Below are positions 40,732-48,479 of a DNA stretch of 64,000 bases, in pieces; positions within the stretch are counted from its first letter, which is position 1, and every line of letters begins with the position of its first letter. A program made the position numbers and the translations under genes. This stretch comes from Clostridia bacterium. GTDB lineage: Bacteria > Bacillota > Clostridia > Oscillospirales > CAG-272. Location of the stretch: assembly GCA_017461385.1 (NCBI GenBank), contig JAFTXZ010000011.1, positions 62,001-126,000 on the forward strand, in the 5' to 3' direction. The notes under the pieces are model-generated. The model was not told where the DNA came from. It was given only the letters and a program-made list of their open reading frames with translations, and ran no database searches.

Positions 40732-42039
40732 ATGAAAAAAGGTGTAACACTTTTTCTTGCATTATCTCTTTTATTGATTTTATGCTTTGCCTTCACCTCC
40801 TGCGAAAGCACGGTTAGTGAAAAAATAGAGCTTCAGACCTATAAGGTAGTCATTCCGCTTGAGGCAACCACCACGGAGGAATATTGCGCAGAGAATTTTG
40901 TCTTAGCTCTTGAGGAAAGGCTAGGGGTTAAGCTGGAAATTATAAGAGATGATATGCCACAGACCGAGAAGGAAATCCTAATCGGCAATACCAAGCGTGA
41001 GGAGTCTAACACCAGAGATGTTGAAATGGGAAAATATCAGCTTTTCCTAATCGACTCCAAAATAGTAATTAAGGGAAGTGGCATTTATATAGGTGGTGGC
41101 GCAGGTGCTCTCTTAAACTACCACCTTGAAAAAACAGATGAGGGAATTTTTCTTAAGAATATGCCCACAACTGACAAAAATCGTACCTTTTATTTTGAGA
41201 GCAAGGCTCAAGACGTTGTCTTTATGATAGGGGACGGAATGGGTCATAACCACATAAAAATGGCTGAATGGGATAGCCTTGACCATTTTGTGGCACAGGA
41301 TTTTCCAAGGGTGGGCGAGGTAATTACTCAATCCCAATCTGTAATTGATGGCGAGGCAGAATATACGGATAGCTCAGCCTCAGCTACAGCCATGTCAACT
41401 GGAACAAAAACCTTGAATGGCTATATCGGTATCGACAAGAACAAAGGGAAGCTCTTAAACATAAGAGAGCTAGCTCACCTAAGTGGTGCAAAAACAGGAG
41501 TTCTAACAACAGATGCTCTGACAGGCGCTACCCCCTGTGGCTATCTTTGTCATCTTGATTCAAGATATGACGACGAGGCTCTTTTTGCTCAAATTCAGGA
41601 TTTGATAGAAAATAGACAGGTTGATTTTCTTGCAGGCGAGGTCGACAACGAGCTTACTGATAAAGCCAAGGAGGCGCTACATAGCTTCACGGGTGCAGAT
41701 AGCTTTTTCCTAATGATAGAGGAAGCACATATTGATAAGGCTTCTCACGAAAAGAATATGCGTAGAGCAATAAATAGCGTAATTCGCTATAATGACGTAA
41801 TTGAGTACGTGGCACAATTTACCTTTATGCACCCGGAAACCATGCTGATTGTTACGGCAGACCACGAAACAGGTGGAATCACCGGAAGCGACGAGGTGGA
41901 TTTCTATGCGTTTACAACAAGCAACCACACGAATGCAAACGTGCCATACTTTGCTTTGGGTGCAGGAGTGGACTACATTCCTTACGAGATTGACAATACC
42001 TACTTCTTTGACCTTTGCAAATCTGCCTTCGAGGATTGA
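40732..42039 (+). CDS. Alkaline phosphatase-family lipoprotein
   Basis: This 435-residue protein has a lipobox (FTSC, about residues 21-24) and a preceding PhoA-unlike N-terminal domain of about 140 residues. The PhoA-type catalytic domain then begins at VVFMIGDGMG near residue 165. The nucleophile motif TDSSASATAMSTG is near 212, EEAHIDKASH near 330 holds metal ligands, TADHETGG is near 375 and SNHTNANVP near 397 gives the last His. It should release phosphate from organic phosphates outside the cell. The start has AGGAG seven bases upstream. No PHO-type operator is seen. Confidence 0.88.
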   Translation: MKKGVTLFLALSLLLILCFAFTSCESTVSEKIELQTYKVVIPLEATTTEEYCAENFVLALEERLGVKLEIIRDDMPQTEKEILIGNTKREESNTRDVEMGKYQLFLIDSKIVIKGSGIYIGGGAGALLNYHLEKTDEGIFLKNMPTTDKNRTFYFESKAQDVVFMIGDGMGHNHIKMAEWDSLDHFVAQDFPRVGEVITQSQSVIDGEAEYTDSSASATAMSTGTKTLNGYIGIDKNKGKLLNIRELAHLSGAKTGVLTTDALTGATPCGYLCHLDSRYDDEALFAQIQDLIENRQVDFLAGEVDNELTDKAKEALHSFTGADSFFLMIEEAHIDKASHEKNMRRAINSVIRYNDVIEYVAQFTFMHPETMLIVTADHETGGITGSDEVDFYAFTTSNHTNANVPYFALGAGVDYIPYEIDNTYFFDLCKSAFED

Positions 42040-42066
42040 TTTTTCAATAAATCTATAAAAAAGGTA

Positions 42067-42095
42067 TTGCAAAAGCAAGGGGTATGAAATATAAT
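42067..42095 (+). promoter_or_regulatory. Promoter of the isocitrate dehydrogenase gene
   Basis: TTGCAA (42067-42072), a 17-base spacer and TATAAT (42090-42095). Confidence 0.6.
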
Positions 42096-42127
42096 ATTTG
42101 TATAAATTCAGACACAGGAGTAAGCAG

Positions 42128-43345
42128 ATGGAAAAAATAAAGATGACAACCCCACTTGTTGAAATGGACGGGGACGAAATGACAAGGGTTATTTGGAGAA
42201 TGATAAAGGATGAATTACTTTATCCCTTCGTTGACCTAAAGACAGAATATTACGACCTAGGCTTAGTGGAAAGAGAAAGAACAAAGGACAAGGTTACCTT
42301 TGATTCAGCTTATGCGAATAAAAAATATGGCGTAAGCGTAAAGTGTGCAACAATCACACCAAACAAGCAAAGGGTAGAGGAATATAATCTTAGCGAAATG
42401 TGGAAAAGCCCTAATGGCACAATCCGTGCAATTCTTGACGGTACAGTTTTTAGAGCGCCAATTCTAATTGACTCAATTAAGCCGGTAGTTCGCAACTGGA
42501 AAAAGCCAATTACAATTGCCCGTCATGCCTACGGCGACGTATATAAGGCAACTGAATATCGCACCGAGACAGAGGGCAAGGCAGAGCTGGTTTTCACTGA
42601 CAAAAACGGTGAGGAAAGGTTCCGTCAAACAATCTATGATTTTGAGTGCCCGGGCGTTTTGCAGGGACAGTACAATAAGGATTCCTCAATTCGTTCCTTT
42701 GCTCATTCCTGCTTCAATTACGCAATCTCCACAAAGCAGGATTTGTGGTTCTCAACCAAGGACACAATCTCAAAGCAATATGACCAAACCTTCAAGCTAA
42801 TATTCCAAGAAATATACGAGGAATGCTATAAGGCAAAATTTGAGGAATTAGGAATTACCTATTTCTACACCCTAATTGACGATGCAGTTGCAAGAGTAAT
42901 CCGTTCTGAGGGTGGATATATCTGGGCTTGTAAAAACTATGACGGCGACGTTATGTCCGATATGGTTTCAACAGCCTTTGGCTCTCTTGCTATGATGACC
43001 TCGGTTCTTGTTTCTCCAGACGGAAACTATGAATATGAGGCAGCTCACGGCACAGTAACAAGACACTACTATCGTTACCTAAAGGGTGAGGAAACCTCAA
43101 CTAATCCAATGGCAACGATTTATGCGTGGAGTGGTGCGCTTCGCAAAAGAGGAGAGCTTGACAATCTCTCTGATCTTGTTGACTTCGCAAATAAGCTAGA
43201 GGAAGCCTGCATTGACACCTTAAACGACGGTATAATGACAAAGGATTTAGTAGGACTTGTTTCCGAGGGAACAAAGGCAACAGCTGTAAACACCTTAACC
43301 TTCATTAAGGAAATTCGCACACGCCTCGAGCAAAAGCTAGCCTAA
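42128..43345 (+). CDS. NADP-dependent isocitrate dehydrogenase, eukaryotic-like type
   Basis: This 405-residue enzyme converts isocitrate to 2-oxoglutarate with [54 protein letters not shown] and [14 protein letters not shown] match the homodimeric class close to mitochondrial and cytosolic IDH rather than the E. coli class. The NADP-binding [11 protein letters not shown] near residue 310 is intact. ATG 42128 has AGGAG seven bases upstream. It supplies 2-oxoglutarate and NADPH, in keeping with a biosynthetic partial TCA route in an anaerobe. Confidence 0.95.
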   Translation: MEKIKMTTPLVEMDGDEMTRVIWRMIKDELLYPFVDLKTEYYDLGLVERERTKDKVTFDSAYANKKYGVSVKCATITPNKQRVEEYNLSEMWKSPNGTIRAILDGTVFRAPILIDSIKPVVRNWKKPITIARHAYGDVYKATEYRTETEGKAELVFTDKNGEERFRQTIYDFECPGVLQGQYNKDSSIRSFAHSCFNYAISTKQDLWFSTKDTISKQYDQTFKLIFQEIYEECYKAKFEELGITYFYTLIDDAVARVIRSEGGYIWACKNYDGDVMSDMVSTAFGSLAMMTSVLVSPDGNYEYEAAHGTVTRHYYRYLKGEETSTNPMATIYAWSGALRKRGELDNLSDLVDFANKLEEACIDTLNDGIMTKDLVGLVSEGTKATAVNTLTFIKEIRTRLEQKLA

Positions 43346-43390
43346 TTCCTAAGCAAGCCTGGCTAAAAACCAAATACAAAATAGCATAAC

Positions 43391-43423
43391 AAAAGCCCTT
43401 GCTTTTTCAGCAAGGGCTTTTTA
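43391..43423 (+). terminator. Terminator after isocitrate dehydrogenase
   Basis: Stem AAAAGCCCTTGCT/AGCAAGGGCTTTT with loop TTTTC and a T-rich end. Confidence 0.9.
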
Positions 43424-43511
43424 TACACAAACCGTATCTCAAATCAAGGCTCAAGAGCAAACCACAGGGTGATAAATCACGATAAGCCACACATTCTTAA
43501 AATAGGCCTAT

Positions 43512-43776
43512 TCCAATGTACCAAAAATGGTACATTGAAGCCACTTTTTAATAAACATAAAGAAAAGTATAATTCCCACAAAAAAGCAATGTACCAAAAA
43601 TGGTACATTGACCCCCTATTTTTTCAAAACATTGGCTGACTCTACAAATCGTAGAGAGGGATTTTCTAAATTTGATTAACTTACGTTTACTTTTGTCCAC
43701 TCTGCGTTGACGATTGTCTACTTTCCGTTTACTTTTGTCTACTCTGGGTTGACGGTTGACTACTCTTAGTTGCGTA
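43512..43776 (-). repeat. Composite repeat: GTCAAC array plus TGTACC palindromes, copy 2
   Basis: No gene is seen between 43424 and 43795. Reading on the minus strand from 43776, units such as AGTAGTCAACCGTCAACCCAG and GTAGACAAAAGTAAACGGAA repeat about three times. After about 70 bases come two copies of CAATGTACCA-N4-TGGTACATTG (43587-43612 and 43512-43537). The order and orientation match copy 1 at 24.2 kb when inverted. Confidence 0.8.
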
Positions 43777-43795
43777 GACGCCTCTTTAGAGGCTT

Positions 43796-44173
43796 TTATT
43801 CAACGTGAGCTTTTATAAATTCAAGTAGCTCGTCATATTTCATTGTGCCTGATGCAACGCCTAAGCCTACCTTAATAAACTCCTGGTTTGTCATTTTGAT
43901 AAACACGCCATTTATCTCTAAAAACACAAGCATAACGAGCATACCAATACGCTTATTTCCGTCAACAAATGGGTGATTGGAGATAAGTGAGAAGCCAAGA
44001 CGGACACCCTTTTCCAAAAGGGAGGGGTAGAGCTCCACGTTCCCAAAGGTTTGGAATGGACCCTCAAGAGAGCCCTCTAAAAGTCCTATGTCGCGAATGT
44101 TAGGGTCGCCACCAGTTTGCTGGCTTATCATTTCGTGTAGGCTGATAACCTTTTCTAAAGAAATTCTAATCAT
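43796..44173 (-). CDS. Fic/Doc-family toxin (death-on-curing type)
   Basis: This 125-residue protein has the short Doc layout with NHPFVDGNKRIG at about residues 65-76. This is the Doc variant of the Fic motif (HxFxDxNKR), used by phage P1 Doc to phosphorylate EF-Tu. LHEMISQQTGGDPNIRDIGLLEGSL at the N-terminus is the second family signature. Its ATG overlaps the stop of a 45-residue upstream gene (ATGA), as in type II toxin-antitoxin operons. Confidence 0.9.
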   Translation of the reverse strand: MIRISLEKVISLHEMISQQTGGDPNIRDIGLLEGSLEGPFQTFGNVELYPSLLEKGVRLGFSLISNHPFVDGNKRIGMLVMLVFLEINGVFIKMTNQEFIKVGLGVASGTMKYDELLEFIKAHVE

Positions 44174-44307
44174 TTCGCCAAGTCCTCAAAGCCTTCCTTG
44201 TAGCGCTTCAAAATTTCCCAGGCTACAAAATCTATTTTCTCATCATCAGTCATTTCAACGTATTCAAGTATAGTTTTTTCCAATTCTTGTTTTATGTTTT
44301 CGTCCAT
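44170..44307 (-). CDS. Putative antitoxin of the Doc-type toxin
   Basis: This 45-residue acidic protein runs MDENIKQELEKTILEYVEM to the end KRYKEGFEDLAK and is too short for many gene finders. It has a GGAGG site seven bases upstream of ATG 44307 and overlaps the toxin start. Two helices with many Glu and Asp residues suit a toxin-neutralising segment, but no DNA-binding domain is visible, unlike Phd. It could therefore rely on another regulator, or the toxin operon may not be autoregulated. Confidence 0.7.
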   Translation of the reverse strand: MDENIKQELEKTILEYVEMTDDEKIDFVAWEILKRYKEGFEDLAK

Positions 44308-44329
44308 AACGATACCTCCATACAAGACA

Positions 44330-44358
44330 ATTATATACTAACGAAAGCTTAAATTCAA
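44330..44358 (-). promoter_or_regulatory. Promoter of the toxin-antitoxin pair
   Basis: Minus strand TTGAAT (44358-44353), a 17-base spacer and TATAAT (44335-44330), 23 bases upstream of the antitoxin. Confidence 0.65.
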
Positions 44359-44390
44359 CAATGAAATAAAAAAGCCCTGCAAAAGCAAGA

Positions 44391-44594
44391 CTAATTTTTA
44401 TGATATTCTTCAAAGAGGTCGTTTGGGGTACACTCCAAAATGTCACATAGAGCCTTTAAGTTTTCAAGCTTGATAGCAGTTGTTTCATTGTTTACAATCC
44501 TGTTGAAATTTTGGTAGCTCAAACCAAGCTGAATGTAAAGCCAGTACTTTGTTTTCCCTTTTTGCTCAAGTATTTCCCTGATTCTAAATTTCAT
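44391..44594 (-). CDS. XRE-family (Cro/C1-type) DNA-binding regulator
   Basis: This 67-residue protein is a single helix-turn-helix domain: MKFRIREILEQKGKTKYWLYIQLGLSYQNFNRIVNNETTAIKLENLKALCDILECTP (in part), with the closing PNDLF typical of small clostridial XRE proteins. ATG 44594 has GAGGAG five bases upstream; the GTG at 44600 lies inside that site. It is divergent from the membrane protein gene at 44725, and it lies upstream of the toxin operon in the same orientation. Either could be its target. Confidence 0.85.
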   Translation of the reverse strand: MKFRIREILEQKGKTKYWLYIQLGLSYQNFNRIVNNETTAIKLENLKALCDILECTPNDLFEEYHKN

Positions 44595-44615
44595 ATTCAC
44601 TCCTCATAATATGTA

Positions 44616-44698
44616 ATGTACATATAATATAGTATGTATAAATTATATAGTTCTTTAACTCTTGACAAATAGACTTTCACATTATATAATGTATACAT
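44616..44698. promoter_or_regulatory. Divergent control region with palindromes and a consensus promoter
   Basis: For the plus strand, TTGACA (44662-44667), a 17-base spacer and TATAAT (44685-44690) form a consensus promoter. ATGTACAT (44616-44623) and ATGTATACAT (44689-44698) are palindromes; the second covers the end of the -10 box. They are candidate operators for the XRE protein. Confidence 0.6.
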
Positions 44699-44724
44699 AA
44701 GATAGATTTAGGAGTGGAGACAAA

Positions 44725-45813
44725 ATGACAGATTATTATTACATCGATTATTACGACGAAAAAACAATGAAGCAGCGTTTTATCAATATGGTAATGGAGC
44801 AAGCACGCAAGGAGCCCTTTATTGAAAAAGAATTTCTCTCAATTGTAACCGATACAAGCAAGCTGAATTATAGGGTTGTATTAAATGGAGTGTTGAGCTT
44901 TTTTGTTAATGTAATGGTTTGTTCTGAATTTAGTACAAGAAGGTCAGGAATTTTAGACACTGATGTTATTACTAACTACAGTTATGAAATAGGTGAAATG
45001 CGCCCTCAGATTTCTCTTTTAGATAAGGGCTTGAAAGGAAATTACGAGCCATACAATGATAAGAAATTTTACACGGATAAATATAGCCAAGAAAAGCCTG
45101 AGTATGCTGTAAATATCCCTCAGGTTCTAGGGTTTTCCGAAAGCATGGAAAAGGCTATTCTTCAATGCGACGCAAGTGAATATAGTAAACTTGCACGCTT
45201 AAAAGCCGAGACCGAATCCGATATAAGCGATGAACGATTATTAGGAAGTAAGCCAAAATATAAAAGTGTAGTAGGTGCTCCAAGGTTAAGCTATGCCGAC
45301 AGATATATAAGCCCAACCTACGAAATATCATTTATATACAAGGGCAAAAAAATTTCCGTTTGGTTTAACAAGGAAGGCAATGCTATAAGCAAGATGGAAT
45401 ACCCAATCGACCCAGCGGAGCAGTTAAGACGAGACAAAGAGAAAAAAGAGAGAGAAGAAGCAGAAAAAGCACGTAAAAAGGCAGAGACTAAAGCCGAAAG
45501 AAGAATAGGCGCATTTATAATACCTTCAAGAATTATTGCTATTTACAATGCAGTGGCTGCAATTACGATTTTTTTCAAAATTGGAGCCAGCAGTCAATGG
45601 AGTAATGGCTTAACAGTGGGACTACTTACACTTATACTAGGTGGAGCAGCAACCGTAGGAGTGTTTGTTCAAGGAATAATGGCAGGAAACGAGTATCCTA
45701 CGTGTGAAGAAAGGAGCCAACTAGTATGGGCAATTATACTGTGTATTTTAATTATTCCACTAGCAGTATGGTTTACATACGTAGCATTTACTCCTTTTAT
45801 GTATAGCATATAA
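44725..45813 (+). CDS. Hypothetical membrane protein with charged coiled-coil segment
   Basis: I do not recognise this 362-residue protein. The first ~230 residues are soluble and aromatic-rich (MTDYYYIDYYDEKTMKQRF). Then comes a short repetitive charged helix (RRDKEKKEREEAEKARKKAETKAERR, in part) and three or four membrane helices to the C-terminus (about 260-355). It may sense something inside the cell and act at the membrane. GGAG lies five bases before the ATG. It is divergent from the XRE regulator and has a consensus promoter with a palindrome over the start. Its base composition is AT-rich and it lies among repeats and a toxin gene, so it may be accessory. Confidence 0.65.
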   Translation: MTDYYYIDYYDEKTMKQRFINMVMEQARKEPFIEKEFLSIVTDTSKLNYRVVLNGVLSFFVNVMVCSEFSTRRSGILDTDVITNYSYEIGEMRPQISLLDKGLKGNYEPYNDKKFYTDKYSQEKPEYAVNIPQVLGFSESMEKAILQCDASEYSKLARLKAETESDISDERLLGSKPKYKSVVGAPRLSYADRYISPTYEISFIYKGKKISVWFNKEGNAISKMEYPIDPAEQLRRDKEKKEREEAEKARKKAETKAERRIGAFIIPSRIIAIYNAVAAITIFFKIGASSQWSNGLTVGLLTLILGGAATVGVFVQGIMAGNEYPTCEERSQLVWAIILCILIIPLAVWFTYVAFTPFMYSI

Positions 45814-45933
45814 AAATATATGAGGAGAAAAATATATCGTTTGCTTCTATGAATTTGGATCTTAACAGGCGAATGTGAGATCGTATAGCCAAAGCAAAGA
45901 AGGACTGAAACGTAAGGAAGAAAAAAACAAAAA

Positions 45934-45956
45934 AGAGCTAAAAAGCTTTAGCTCTA
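45934..45956. other. Small hairpin in the 45.8-46.0 kb gap
   Basis: GAGCTAAA-AAGC-TTTAGCTC lies downstream of the membrane protein gene, without a T tail. No gene is seen in 45814-46038. Confidence 0.4.
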
Positions 45957-45989
45957 ATAATCATTGCAAGAATACTTGCTCATATAGAT

Positions 45990-46027
45990 AAAAGCCCTTC
46001 AATTTCAAATCGAAGGGCTTTTGTTTT
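45990..46027. terminator. Bidirectional terminator
   Basis: AAAAGCCCTTC (45990-46000) pairs with GAAGGGCTTTT (46012-46022); A- and T-rich flanks allow use by both convergent genes. Confidence 0.8.
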
Positions 46028-46038
46028 GCTTAAAATTA

Positions 46039-46749
46039 TTAACCGTTTTGTGCGTCTGCAATAAAGTTAACTCTGTCCTGAAGCAATAGCTCAGCAAATA
46101 GAGCACCACCGAGAGCAGTCATAACCATAACAGTAGTTGTAACTCTATTGTTTGGAAGAATTGAATCAACAACCTGTGCGCTTCTGAACACCCAGTAAGC
46201 AGAGTAGAAGGGAACGAAGATTGAAAGTGCAACGCACTTGCCAGCGCTTCTTTCATCTGCAAAGTTAGAGGAGTTGAGCGCCTTTGTGAGCTTGTTAATT
46301 CTAACAAGTCTGTAAATACCCAATGTAAATATTGTAAGAACAATGTACTTAACAGGTCCAACGTGGCACTCTCTTAGGTCAGCTGCGTGGAACTTAGAAT
46401 AGTCTGTGTTAGCAGTTAGATCGTTGATTTTGCCTTGTAGGAGCATATCAGATGCCAAAGGACAAACAAGGCTAAGCAAGGCAGAAAGACCAGCTAGGGA
46501 AATGATGCTATCCTTAGGTGGAGTCAGGTCATCAATCGCCTGTGCAGATCTATAGCCCCAGTAAATTGTATAGAATGGAACAAAAATCGTAAGTCCTGCA
46601 GAAATAATAGGGTCACGCTTTTTAAGAGTACCATTGTTCAAAAATCTAGTAGTACGAGCAATCCAAATAAGCCTATAGATGCCAAGGGTAAAGATTGAAA
46701 GCATCAATTGCTTAAATAGGCTAACGCTCTTTTTTTCTTTTTCAGCCAT
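46039..46749 (-). CDS. DUF4234-type membrane protein, duplicated
   Basis: This 236-residue protein has two copies of the DUF4234 pattern: LFKQLMLSIFTLGIYRLIWIARTTRFLNN...FVPFYTIYWGYRSAQ and VKYIVLTIFTLGIYRLVRINKLTKALNS...FVPFYSAYWVFRSAQ. Each half has membrane helices around the FTLGIY and FVPFY motifs. The role of the family is unknown. ATG 46749 has AAGGAG seven bases upstream; a much longer frame starts at 46890 but would include the promoter. A single-gene unit. Confidence 0.8.
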   Translation of the reverse strand: MAEKEKKSVSLFKQLMLSIFTLGIYRLIWIARTTRFLNNGTLKKRDPIISAGLTIFVPFYTIYWGYRSAQAIDDLTPPKDSIISLAGLSALLSLVCPLASDMLLQGKINDLTANTDYSKFHAADLRECHVGPVKYIVLTIFTLGIYRLVRINKLTKALNSSNFADERSAGKCVALSIFVPFYSAYWVFRSAQVVDSILPNNRVTTTVMVMTALGGALFAELLLQDRVNFIADAQNG

Positions 46750-46795
46750 AAGAAATCTCCTTGAAATAAATAAGGGGACAAAGTCCGTTACTGTA

Positions 46796-46824
46796 AGTAT
46801 AGCACAAATAAACAAACATTTCAA
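46796..46824 (-). promoter_or_regulatory. Promoter of the DUF4234 gene
   Basis: Minus strand TTGAAA (46824-46819), a 17-base spacer and TATACT (46801-46796). Confidence 0.65.
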
Positions 46825-46952
46825 GTAATTATATAAAAAATTAAGCATTTTGTCAAAAATGACAGGAAGTGAAGAAAAATTAAAATTCATTAAGAAGAAA
46901 AAAGAGCTACACGTGTGTCAAAAAGCTAAAAATGTCCAGTCCAGTGTCGAAT

Positions 46953-46985
46953 TTGATAAAAATAGCAGGGAAGCTCCCTGCTATT
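46953..46985 (-). terminator. Terminator of azlCD
   Basis: Minus-strand stem AATAGCAGGGA/TCCCTGCTATT with a 3-base loop and a T5 tail, directly past the azlD stop. Confidence 0.8.
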
Positions 46986-46986
46986 T

Positions 46987-47298
46987 TTACAAAATGTAAA
47001 GTAGTAGCTCAACTAAAAATGCCCCGATACAGGAAGCAATGGCAACAAAGGTAAGCCCCTTTCCACGGTAAGCGAAGAAAAATCCAACGATAAGACCTGC
47101 CACACCAGACGCTATTGTGCCCGTTGCATAAAATGAGGCGGGCAAAATCATAGCACTAAGCACTGCATAGGGAATGTAGTGCAAAAACGAGCGTACAAAT
47201 CGATTTTTAATGCTTTTGCTAATAAGTGCAAACGGAATTGCCCTTATAAGATATGTAGAGCCTGCAAGAATTACAAGATAAATCCAAAAATCACTCAT
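46987..47298 (-). CDS. azlD: AzlD-family branched-chain amino acid exporter subunit
   Basis: This 103-residue protein has four hydrophobic helices and the AzlD pattern STYLIRAIPFALISK...FLHYIPYAVLSAMILPA...GLIVGFFFAYRGKGL. It pairs with AzlC, as in B. subtilis, to export leucine, valine and related compounds. ATG 47298 overlaps the azlC stop by eight bases and has GGAG six bases upstream; the frame from 47319 is less likely. Confidence 0.9.
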   Translation of the reverse strand: MSDFWIYLVILAGSTYLIRAIPFALISKSIKNRFVRSFLHYIPYAVLSAMILPASFYATGTIASGVAGLIVGFFFAYRGKGLTFVAIASCIGAFLVELLLYIL

Positions 47299-47998
47299 TT
47301 GCAGCTCCTTTCTCCTCACTTATTGGGAAAAGAATTGATACTACAATCGATGCGATAATAGCGCTTAAGCTAATGGAAATGCCAGAGGGTATTTGAGAAA
47401 ATAGTGGCACGTAGTAAAAAATGCAGTGCAAAATGCCCGCAAGGGCACAGACAAGAATAACGGGCTTTGATTTTTTAGCAGGCGGAATTATAATAGCTAA
47501 GAACATGCCATAAATTGCAATACAAAGCGATGCTAAAACAATAGTGGGTAATACGTTTCCAATCAAGCTTCCCAAGAGGGTGCCAAGTGTCCAGCCTACG
47601 TAGGGCAAAACGGAAAGACCGAGAAAGAATTTTGTGCTTATCTCCCTTTCCTGCGATGCCACAGCAAAAATTTCGTCGGTCATAAAGAAGCCAAGAAGCC
47701 ATCTTTTAATTCCCTTAAAGCCCTTGCTCGCCTTTTGGGAAAGAGCAATAGACATAAAGGAATAGCGCATATTTATAGTAAGCTGGGAAATTAGCATAGC
47801 AAAATATTGCCCGGGGTTAATCATAACCTCAATGCCGGCCAGCTGACCTGCCGAGGTTAGAGTCAGCATAGAAATAACAACAGCCTGCCACCATTCAAGA
47901 CCATAGGAAATAGCCATAATTCCAAAGGTAAAGGAAACTGAAAGGTAGCCAAGACCGATAGGGAAGCCACCTCGTAGCCCCCGTAGAAATTGCTTCAT
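47291..47998 (-). CDS. azlC: AzlC-family branched-chain amino acid exporter subunit
   Basis: This 235-residue membrane protein has about seven or eight helices and the AzlC landmarks GGFPIGLGYLSVSFTFGIMA, TLTSAGQLAG, NMRYSFMSIALS and GFFMTDEIFAVA. It forms an exporter with AzlD. ATG 47998 has AAGGA eight bases upstream. It is divergent from the aromatic operon and has no obvious link to it. No regulator of the AzlB type lies next to it. Confidence 0.9.
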   Translation of the reverse strand: MKQFLRGLRGGFPIGLGYLSVSFTFGIMAISYGLEWWQAVVISMLTLTSAGQLAGIEVMINPGQYFAMLISQLTINMRYSFMSIALSQKASKGFKGIKRWLLGFFMTDEIFAVASQEREISTKFFLGLSVLPYVGWTLGTLLGSLIGNVLPTIVLASLCIAIYGMFLAIIIPPAKKSKPVILVCALAGILHCIFYYVPLFSQIPSGISISLSAIIASIVVSILFPISEEKGAANE

Positions 47999-48241
47999 TT
48001 TATGTGTCCTTTTCAAGTTGCTTTTACAAATTATATGGTATTATAGCACAGGCAGAGGGTGATTTCAAGAACAGTGTGAAAAAATGTATCATTTTTCACA
48101 AAAAGCTGAATATATTCATTTTTTGCTGAATAAATATGAGCATTTTTCTTTTGAAATATATTTTAAGCCAAAGCAAGCCTGCTTTGCCAATTAAGTGCAG
48201 AAAAAATCTAGCTTTTCCAGTAAAAAATATTTGAAAAAATA

Positions 48242-48270
48242 TTGACAGTCAAATATACATGGTATATAAT
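48242..48270 (+). promoter_or_regulatory. Promoter of the aromatic operon
   Basis: Perfect consensus: TTGACA (48242-48247), a 17-base spacer and TATAAT (48265-48270). A transcript from about 48277 would have a leader of about 200 bases before the symporter start. The 48000-48240 stretch upstream holds no gene. Confidence 0.85.
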
Positions 48271-48354
48271 ATATTTTATCATACTAAAGTGTAAAAGCTT
48301 TAGTGTGAATAATTATTCGCATATTTGTCGAAATTTATCAAGGGGAGGAAAATT

Positions 48355-48405
48355 ATGTTCTATTTTAGCTATTATTTTTCATTTTACTTTAGAATAGAAT
48401 CATAA
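48355..48405 (+). CDS. Phe/Tyr-rich attenuator leader peptide
   Basis: The short frame MFYFSYYFSFYFRIES (TAA at 48403-48405) starts six bases after AGGGGAGG (48341-48348), one of the strongest ribosome sites in the window. Residues 2-12 contain five Phe and four Tyr. It lies between the consensus promoter and a leader terminator, the usual layout of amino-acid-controlled transcription attenuation such as pheL. The product is probably only a sensor: ribosomes stall there when charged tRNA-Phe or tRNA-Tyr runs low. The T-rich DNA could make such a frame by chance, but the strong start and its place argue against that. No known family is recognised. Confidence 0.75.
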   Translation: MFYFSYYFSFYFRIES

Positions 48406-48452
48406 TTGAAGCGGGGTAATTTTTGACAATCACCGCTTTTAGCGGTTTTTTT
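48383..48452 (+). promoter_or_regulatory. Leader terminator and competing arms of the aromatic attenuator
   Basis: ACCGCT-TTT-AGCGGT (48432-48446) followed by T7 (48446-48452) is an intrinsic terminator 28 bases before the symporter start. GCGGGG (48411-48416) can pair with the CACCGC arm (48431-48436) to prevent it, apart from one mismatch. GGGGTAA (48413-48419) can instead pair with TTACTTT (48384-48390) inside the leader peptide codons. A ribosome stalled on those codons would hide that segment, freeing the antiterminator. The pairings are drawn by eye. Confidence 0.65.
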
Positions 48453-48479
48453 ATTTTTCACAGCAAATCGGAGGACATC

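Noticed and set aside
48001..48240. Possible small genes or a T-box between azlC and the aromatic operon
   Set aside because: No specifier-stem or T-box sequence before the promoter, and no frame with a ribosome site was found; the leader peptide is the only supported element.
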